19,097 nt of DNA. It comes from Paenibacillus_AA sp045062745. Its GTDB lineage: Bacteria; Bacillota; Bacilli; Paenibacillales; NBRC-103111. Under the pieces are notes generated by a model. That model did no database searches, was not told the DNA's origin, and was given only the letters and a program-made list of their open reading frames with translations. The stretch covers positions 1 to 19,097 of the forward strand of contig NZ_JBJGED010000054.1 of NCBI RefSeq assembly GCF_045062745.1, written 5' to 3'. Each line of letters opens with the position of its first letter. Within the stretch, counting starts at the first letter, position 1. The translations under genes were made by a program, and so were the position numbers. Shown one piece after another: positions 14,245 to 19,097 of the stretch.

Positions 14245-14286
14245 GAGATCTGCCGCCTCCTTCTAGTTGTCAAAAAGCCGCTATCC

Positions 14287-14318
14287 TAAATGTGGGGCAA
14301 TTGGGCTTTTTTTATTCT
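14287..14318 (-). promoter_or_regulatory. Possible SigG (forespore) promoter for the ger operon
   Basis: On the minus strand AGAATA (complement of 14313-14318) resembles the SigG -35 TGAATA. CACATTTA (complement of 14287-14294) is a partial match to the -10 CATACTA, with an 18-base gap. Known gerA operons are SigG-dependent, so the position fits, but the -10 match is imperfect. Confidence 0.33.
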
Positions 14319-14350
14319 AGTTATTCTCAAGAAGACGAAGTGTAGCCGAC

Positions 14351-14385
14351 ACAACAAAAAACCTCCGGACGCGGCTCCAGAGGTT
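14351..14385 (-). terminator. Rho-independent terminator of spoVR
   Basis: On the minus strand AACCTCTGGA (complement of 14376-14385) pairs with TCCGGAGGTT (complement of 14360-14369) with one mismatch and a six-base loop, followed by TTTTTTGTTGT. It lies 17 bp past the spoVR stop and separates spoVR from the ger operon. Its stem closely resembles the terminator at 2766-2797. Confidence 0.85.
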
Positions 14386-14401
14386 CTGCCTTGTAAATCG
14401 C

Positions 14402-15802
14402 TTATAAAAACTTGCGCGAATGCTTCTTTCCGTCATACGTGAACAGCACGCTTTTGTCTTCGACCACCGTTTCCAGATGAACGGTTTTGCCCCACAGCTT
14501 TTGCACGAACGGCAGCGTCTTCTCCAAGTACTTCAAGTCCATCTCCACACCCTCGAAAGCGTGCTTCAGATACATCTCGCCGATGTTGGCGTGATTGCCG
14601 TCCATCACATGAAGCACCGGGAATCCGCCGTTCACGCGGGAGTAGACGAGCTGGTCCCGAATGTTCTCCCAACTTTTGTCGGTAATCTTCCACTCCGGCC
14701 CCTTCTTCTCGAACACATACAGATCCAGGTCTTCGACGAGCTCCTTCGTCATGTAGTTGCGTACGAACGAAGTGTCGGAGTCGAGCTCACGCACCTCGAA
14801 CATTTTGTCGCGGTCCCAGCGCTTCTCGATATCTTCGAAAATTTTCAGCCCCAGGTAGTACGGATTCAGGCTGTGGCGGGAAGGCTGGACGACGCCGGAG
14901 TTGAGCTTGGCGTACTCCACCGTCTCGTCCGGGGTCAGGTCGAGCTCGCGGACGATGCGCTGATGCCAATACGAGGCCCAGCCCTCGTTCATGATCTTCG
15001 TCTCTAGCTGCGGCCAGAAGTACAGCATCTCGTCGCGCAGCATCGTCAGAATATCCCGCTGCCATTCCTCGAGAATCGGGGAATGCTGCTCCAGGAAATA
15101 CAGCAGGTCCTTCTCCGGCTTGGGCGGGAAGCGGCGGGCGGCGGACTCCCGTGCCTTCTCCTGCTCCTTCTCCTCGGAACGGAAGCTCTCATCCAATCCC
15201 CAGATGTCCTCGTATCCGGACATGCGCTTGGCCGCGGCCTTCTCGGTTCCGGTCCGGTCCTGTTTGCCGCGCGAGCCCAACTGGGCACGGGGGGTCGACA
15301 TGATCAGGCTGGGATCGATATGCTCTTGAATCGCCAGCACCGAATCGAGGAACGTCTCGATCGCTTCGGGGCCGTGCTCCAGCTCGTATTGCCTCACCCG
15401 TTCCGCCGTCGCGGACATGCTCTCGACCATGTTGCGGTTCGTACGGGAGAACCGGGCGTTGTTCTTGAAGAAGTCACAGTGCGCGAGCACGTGGGCGACG
15501 ATGAGCTTGTTCTGGATAAGCGAGTTGCCGTCGAGCAGGAAGGCGTAGCATGGGTTGGAGTTGATCACAAGCTCGTAGATTTTGCTGAGTCCCAGGTCGT
15601 ACTGGGTCTTCATCCGGTGGAACGTCTTGCCGAAGCTCCAATGGCTGAACCGCGTCGGCATGCCGTAGGCACCGAAGGTGTAGATGATGTCGGACGGGCA
15701 GATCTCGTAGCGCATCGGGTAGAAGTCCAGCCCGAAGCCTTGGGCGATCTCGGTGATTTCTTCTATGGCGCGCTCCAACTGCTGGATTTCATCTTGTCTC
15801 AT
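14402..15802 (-). CDS. spoVR: SpoVR family stage V sporulation protein
   Basis: A 466-residue soluble SpoVR homologue, close to the usual 468-500 residues. Recognisable stretches are GLDFYPMRYEICPSDIIYTF near the N-terminus, SHWSFGKTFHRM, YELVINSNPCYAFLLDGNSL, IVAHVLAHCDFFKNN, NEGWASYWHQRIVRELDLT and the C-terminal DGNHANIGEMYLKHAFEG. In Bacillus subtilis SpoVR is a mother-cell protein needed for proper spore cortex formation; its biochemical activity is not established. The His-rich HVLAHCDFF and EGWASYWH stretches suggest a metal site, which is inference. ATG 15802 is chosen over 15844 because GGAGGTG lies nine bases upstream and the conserved domain starts soon after. The gene is monocistronic, with its own terminator at 14351-14385. 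Confidence 0.95.
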   Translation of the reverse strand: MRQDEIQQLERAIEEITEIAQGFGLDFYPMRYEICPSDIIYTFGAYGMPTRFSHWSFGKTFHRMKTQYDLGLSKIYELVINSNPCYAFLLDGNSLIQNKLIVAHVLAHCDFFKNNARFSRTNRNMVESMSATAERVRQYELEHGPEAIETFLDSVLAIQEHIDPSLIMSTPRAQLGSRGKQDRTGTEKAAAKRMSGYEDIWGLDESFRSEEKEQEKARESAARRFPPKPEKDLLYFLEQHSPILEEWQRDILTMLRDEMLYFWPQLETKIMNEGWASYWHQRIVRELDLTPDETVEYAKLNSGVVQPSRHSLNPYYLGLKIFEDIEKRWDRDKMFEVRELDSDTSFVRNYMTKELVEDLDLYVFEKKGPEWKITDKSWENIRDQLVYSRVNGGFPVLHVMDGNHANIGEMYLKHAFEGVEMDLKYLEKTLPFVQKLWGKTVHLETVVEDKSVLFTYDGKKHSRKFL

Positions 15803-15968
15803 GGGGCGGTGCACCTCCGTACGGGGAAAAGGGTTTACTATCATGTTTATTCGGGCCGGGGGGAGGGATATACAGAATATTTTTGGAGCGCGTTAAACGG
15901 CGGAACGAAAATCGTCCTTTGGCCTTTCCAATTTAGGGCTTTCAGATCAGATCGGGGTTGTGTAGGAA

Positions 15969-15978
15969 CTGGTATGAT
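15969..15978 (+). promoter_or_regulatory. Candidate extended -10 promoter for the 767-residue protein gene
   Basis: TGGTATGAT at 15970-15978 matches an extended -10 (TGn then TATGAT, one mismatch to TATAAT). It lies 58 bases before the start codon at 16036. The hexamer 17 bases upstream (GATCGG) is not a recognisable -35, which is tolerated by extended -10 promoters. The rest of the 15803-16035 gap shows only the divergent spoVR leader. Confidence 0.4.
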
Positions 15979-16035
15979 TTGAACTGGAAAACGATACCTG
16001 TAGCCAAAAGCCAAAAAAAGGGGAGGAGACGGGTC

Positions 16036-18339
16036 ATGTCCGAATGGAAGGAAAAGCTGGCGAGGAGGCTCTGGCTGGTCGTCAAGCTGATCGGGATTTA
16101 TATGTATCATTTGGTGCTGTCTACGATCTGGCTCATTTTAAAGTATTTCTTCATCTGGTTGTGGCGGATTGTGCGAAAGAAAACCGTTGCGATCACGCTG
16201 CTTACCGTTCTTATAGGCGGCATGGCGCTTCATGCGATTTTTCCGCGTATCGATCTGGTGCCCAACCTACTTACTTTCGGCAAGAACGGCGGGGAAGCCC
16301 AGCAGAAGACCGTCGATCGGCTGCTGGAAGGGAGCTGGGAGGAGCAGCAGGAAGCGGTTCGGGACTCGCTCGCCGGAGCCGGCATCGCCGTACTCAAAGG
16401 CGATGCCGATCCGAAGCCCGGCACTTTGTTCGTCATCCCGCCCGAGCTGACGCTGTTGACCGCCGATGCGAGCCGGAAGGCGTCGGGCGGCCACTTGAGC
16501 CTGGACGAGGTGGCGGATCTGTTCCAGCAGGCCGGGTTCCCGTTCGCCGAAGGCCGAGATCCGGCGCTGACGATGCAGTCCGCGATTCGCAAATGGGTGC
16601 TCGCGGCGCAAGAGAAGCCGAAGCTCGAAGGCTCCTATGTGCCGCTCTTCTTGCAAGCGATGGCGCAGCGGCAAGTGCCCGCGGTCGATCTGACGGCGGA
16701 AGACTGGGATCCGGCGGACTATCGGCTGACCCATATCGAGTTTGAAATGTTCCTGGGTGCCTTCATCCAGGCGCTGCCCTCCGAGTCGAGAACGGCAGGT
16801 TTATGGGAGCGGCTGCTCGGAGAGAAGGCCTACGCGGAGGAGAACACGGCGGTCTGCTCCAACCTGAAGAGCTGGCTGGGCGATTGGGGGACGCGGCAAG
16901 GGGGCGATGCAGGCGCCGTCAAGTTCACCGTCGAGTCCATCGGCATCTTGGTCGCCGAATTGACGGGCAAAGGCGTCGAAGTGCTCAGCCAGCTCGTCGC
17001 AGGCGTCATCCTCCCGATCATCAGCATGGCGCTGAAACTATTGAAGCTCGCGATGCTGTATTGGTCGGTCGACGTCACGCTCGAGGCGACCCCGGGCGAG
17101 CTGCATCGGCCGGCTTCGAATGAGGCCGGCAGCGAGATTGCCTACTTGGCGAAGGTCGGCGTGAACGAAGCGAAGTACAAGGCTTATGTGGATGGTTGGT
17201 CGAACACGCCTCTGGCCAAGAAGATCAAGGATTGCTTGTCCACGTTCGGATTCCCCGTCCCATCCGACACCGGAGAGCTGGCGGCCGATGTGGACAGGTG
17301 GAGCGTGGAATGGAACCTGTTTCAGGACGGGGGACCTCATGCAACGATCGGGCAGAGCAAAAACAAATTCGAGCTTCTAGGCCAACTCCAGATGAAGGTC
17401 AACCGCACGAGCGACATTGCCGGTGAAGCGAAGCTGATCGCCGATGTGGCGAAGGAACAGGTGAAGGATCATGACGGCGAGGAGCGAACCGGCACCGTCG
17501 TCGCCCGGGCACAGGTGGAAACCTCGGCACCGCCGGCCATCGGGACGTTCCTGAACGCGTACAAGGTCGGAGAAGGCGCAGCCAAGTCCGGCATTATGGA
17601 TCTGCTCGCCTTGACGGATACGCTGCTGGACGTGCTCGCCGGCTGGTATCAGGAGATGGTGACTCCGGAGGCGTACGTCCGCACACAGGTCGCCTACCAT
17701 GTGCCGAAGAGCGATTATGCGTACAAAGGCTGGATTTCGATGGCTTCGGAGCGGAATGAGAAAGAGACCCTTCCTGGAGGAGAGAAGAAAACCCGCGTAA
17801 CGGCGCATGCGCGAATGGAAGCCGAATTGGTCGTCCTGGGCGATGGGCAGCAGTTCGAGATTCGGGGCGTGGGGATGATGAAGCTGTCCGGTCAATTCAA
17901 CCTGTTCAATCAAACCGGAGGCGACTGCACGAACGGGAAGCTAACTCAAACGCAGTCGAGCTACGGCACAGGCCGCCACAGCTCGGATATCACGATCAAC
18001 AGCCGGATGACCCGAACCGGATCCGATGCGAAGGGGTATACGTTCGCCTTTAGACCGATATTCCAGAGTAGAACCTCCGGCCAATACGACGTCAGAACCG
18101 TGTACCATACCCAGATGAACGGTTGCATGAACGGAGGGAAGCCGTCTTACGCGAGCTATCAGCGGGAAGAGAGAGACACACATCCCTATTCGCCTGTGCT
18201 GATCCCGCTGGAACTGACGATGGAGGCGGACCGCCCGTTCCCGAAGACGATCAGCGGCGGCCGTACATCGACGAATGAGCGCGGGGAGACGATCATCTGG
18301 ACGTACAAGTTCGATCGTCTGGAGTCCGCGGAGAAGTAG
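16036..18339 (+). CDS. Large membrane-anchored protein of unknown function
   Basis: A 767-residue protein that I do not recognise. The start at 16036 has GGGGAGGA about eight bases upstream; the frame extends to 15958 but without a better site. Residues 11-43 (WLVVKLIGIYMYHLVLST and on to FFIWLW) and 51-69 (VAITLLTVLIGGMALHAIF) are strongly hydrophobic and separated by the basic RIVRKK, giving an N-terminal membrane hairpin or anchor. A helical region with LSLDEVADLFQQAG follows (about 150-170), then a further hydrophobic stretch at about 318-345 (LVAGVILPIISMALKLLKLA). The C-terminal third is Ser/Thr/Gly-rich and looks beta-structured, ending in RGETIIWTYKFDRL. Only four cysteines occur, at 274, 400, 631 and 697; the last two lie in DCTNGK and NGCMNGGK and could pair outside the cell. 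It is single-gene, divergent from spoVR. Possible sporulation or envelope role, not shown. Confidence 0.8.
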   Translation: MSEWKEKLARRLWLVVKLIGIYMYHLVLSTIWLILKYFFIWLWRIVRKKTVAITLLTVLIGGMALHAIFPRIDLVPNLLTFGKNGGEAQQKTVDRLLEGSWEEQQEAVRDSLAGAGIAVLKGDADPKPGTLFVIPPELTLLTADASRKASGGHLSLDEVADLFQQAGFPFAEGRDPALTMQSAIRKWVLAAQEKPKLEGSYVPLFLQAMAQRQVPAVDLTAEDWDPADYRLTHIEFEMFLGAFIQALPSESRTAGLWERLLGEKAYAEENTAVCSNLKSWLGDWGTRQGGDAGAVKFTVESIGILVAELTGKGVEVLSQLVAGVILPIISMALKLLKLAMLYWSVDVTLEATPGELHRPASNEAGSEIAYLAKVGVNEAKYKAYVDGWSNTPLAKKIKDCLSTFGFPVPSDTGELAADVDRWSVEWNLFQDGGPHATIGQSKNKFELLGQLQMKVNRTSDIAGEAKLIADVAKEQVKDHDGEERTGTVVARAQVETSAPPAIGTFLNAYKVGEGAAKSGIMDLLALTDTLLDVLAGWYQEMVTPEAYVRTQVAYHVPKSDYAYKGWISMASERNEKETLPGGEKKTRVTAHARMEAELVVLGDGQQFEIRGVGMMKLSGQFNLFNQTGGDCTNGKLTQTQSSYGTGRHSSDITINSRMTRTGSDAKGYTFAFRPIFQSRTSGQYDVRTVYHTQMNGCMNGGKPSYASYQREERDTHPYSPVLIPLELTMEADRPFPKTISGGRTSTNERGETIIWTYKFDRLESAEK

Positions 18340-18389
18340 GGTCGAAGGACGGCTAGCCTGCGTACGCCAGTGTCCATAGTCGTGGAATA

Positions 18390-18398
18390 TGGTACAAT
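18390..18398 (+). promoter_or_regulatory. Extended -10 promoter of the gene at the right edge
   Basis: TGGTACAAT at 18390-18398 is an extended -10 with one mismatch to TATAAT. The hexamer 17 bases upstream (GTGTCC, 18370-18375) is a weak -35. It is 32 bases before the GTG start, so the leader would be short. This suggests SigA-dependent vegetative expression. Confidence 0.55.
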
Positions 18399-18430
18399 GG
18401 GTCAAACCCTATTAATCAAGGAGATTCGAC

Positions 18431-19097
18431 GTGCAACCAACGACTGCTCAATGGAGCGACTTGTATAACGCGGCAACGGAATTCAAACAGGCCGCAAGCT
18501 GGAAATGGATGAGGGACATCCACCTCTTCGGCGTCAAACATCCGGACTATCCGCTTGTCGGGTATTGTTCGGTGCTGGGCCGCGCGGGAGAAATGTTCGG
18601 GCTGGCCGTCTATCTCGGCTCTGCCGGACTTCGGACATTGCTGGACATGATGAGCGGGAGGCTGACGGAAGATCCGTTCTACCTCCAGCATTGCCTCATG
18701 CTGTCCTTCGATGACCGGGAGGACCTTCACCCTATGGAGCGAGCCAGGATCAAGGAGCTGGGGTTGAAATTCCGCGGCAAGCAGGCGTGGCCCTCATTTC
18801 GCCTGCATGAGCCCGGGTTCTACCCGTGGCCGTTGCAGAAGGCGGAGGAGGCCGTATTCCTGACGGCGGCGATCGAGCAAGCGATCGAAGTGGCCCAAGC
18901 GGCCAAAGGGGACCCCGACACCTATCTGGCGTGGGGCGACAATGGCTTCCTCACCCGAGTCGGAACCCGGGAGCCCGATGGCCGCCTGAGCTGGCGAACC
19001 GAGTGGCTGGAGCCGGAGGAGGCTGCGGTTGAGGCGGCCGGCCTGCCGTCCGCTTCCGCCGCTCCAGCCGTTGACGAGCTGCGCCTCGCCAAGCTGA
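18431..19097 (+). CDS. Conserved protein of unknown function, incomplete at window edge
   Basis: An open frame beginning at GTG 18431, with AAGGAG at 18418-18423 seven bases upstream, runs without a stop to the window end (222 codons seen). It begins with AQWSDLYNAATEFKQAASWK and WMRDIHLFGVKHP, then has VGYCSVLGRAGEMFGLAVYL followed by GSAGLRTLLDMMSG. I associate this pattern (FK..A.W.WM.D, FGV, GYC..LGR.GE..GLAVYLG) with a Bacillota family of unknown function, probably the DUF7309 type. LMLSFDDREDLHPMERARIK and the Pro/Trp-rich SFRLHEPGFYPWPLQ follow, then a more variable Ala-rich stretch. No signal peptide or membrane span is seen, so it is probably cytoplasmic. Translation initiation and coding pattern are convincing; function is unknown. 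Confidence 0.85.
   Translation, partial: MQPTTAQWSDLYNAATEFKQAASWKWMRDIHLFGVKHPDYPLVGYCSVLGRAGEMFGLAVYLGSAGLRTLLDMMSGRLTEDPFYLQHCLMLSFDDREDLHPMERARIKELGLKFRGKQAWPSFRLHEPGFYPWPLQKAEEAVFLTAAIEQAIEVAQAAKGDPDTYLAWGDNGFLTRVGTREPDGRLSWRTEWLEPEEAAVEAAGLPSASAAPAVDELRLAKL

Noticed and set aside
14272..14311. AAAAAGCC / GGCTTTTT inverted repeat in the gerA leader as attenuator or second terminator
   Set aside because: The stem is 8 bp and mostly A-T with a 24-base loop, and a transcript starting at the candidate SigG promoter would contain only one arm.
15803..15960. SigE promoter for spoVR
   Set aside because: AAATATT-like and CATGAT-like elements exist on the minus strand, but no pair has the 13-15 base spacing expected.

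Overview
The window looks like chromosomal DNA from a moderately high-GC, endospore-forming Bacillota of the Paenibacillaceae type (Paenibacillus or Cohnella like). The evidence is a complete gerA-type germinant receptor operon, a SpoVR gene, strong AGGAGG-class ribosome binding sites, GTG starts, a copper-amine-oxidase-like N-terminal domain joined to a DUF3221-like domain, and short GGAACG/TTCC intergenic repeats. I see no rRNA, tRNA, CRISPR array, transposase, phage gene or replication origin.

Layout. (1) 211-2744, plus strand: an ECF-type sigma factor whose C-terminus looks like half of a VOC domain, then a complete VOC protein and two overlapping GyrI-like (AraC effector-binding) genes, closed by a strong bidirectional terminator at 2766-2797. 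(2) 2853-3032: a non-coding stretch with four copies of a short palindromic repeat; a fifth, looser copy lies at 105-122. (3) 3080-7047, minus strand: a probable four-gene envelope glycosylation operon read in the order PAP2-type phosphatase/transferase, GT2 polyprenyl-phosphate glycosyltransferase, GtrA-type flippase, and a large polytopic protein that is probably the extracytoplasmic glycosyltransferase. (4) 7274-10497, plus strand: a Gfo/Idh/MocA oxidoreductase, an FAD-dependent oxidoreductase and a secreted DUF3221-like protein. (5) 10518-14244, minus strand: gerA-gerB-gerC in canonical order with tight overlaps, preceded by a possible SigG promoter. (6) 14402-15802, minus strand: spoVR with its own terminator. 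(7) 16036-18339, plus strand: a 767-residue membrane-anchored protein that I cannot assign to any family. (8) 18431 to the window edge, plus strand: an incomplete gene of a family of unknown function, with a clear extended -10 promoter.

How the genes fit together. Regions 5 and 6 are sporulation and germination functions: SpoVR acts in the mother cell during cortex formation, and GerA/B/C form a germinant receptor in the spore inner membrane. Region 3 has the parts of a three-component glycosylation pathway (polyprenyl-P-sugar synthase, GtrA flippase, membrane glycosyltransferase) plus a lipid-phosphate enzyme, so it probably decorates a cell-wall polymer or S-layer glycan. Region 1 groups small-molecule-binding folds (VOC and GyrI) behind a sigma factor and could be a ligand-sensing or drug-protection cassette; this is inference. 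The best candidates for undescribed biology are the sigma/VOC fusion cassette and the 767-residue orphan membrane protein.
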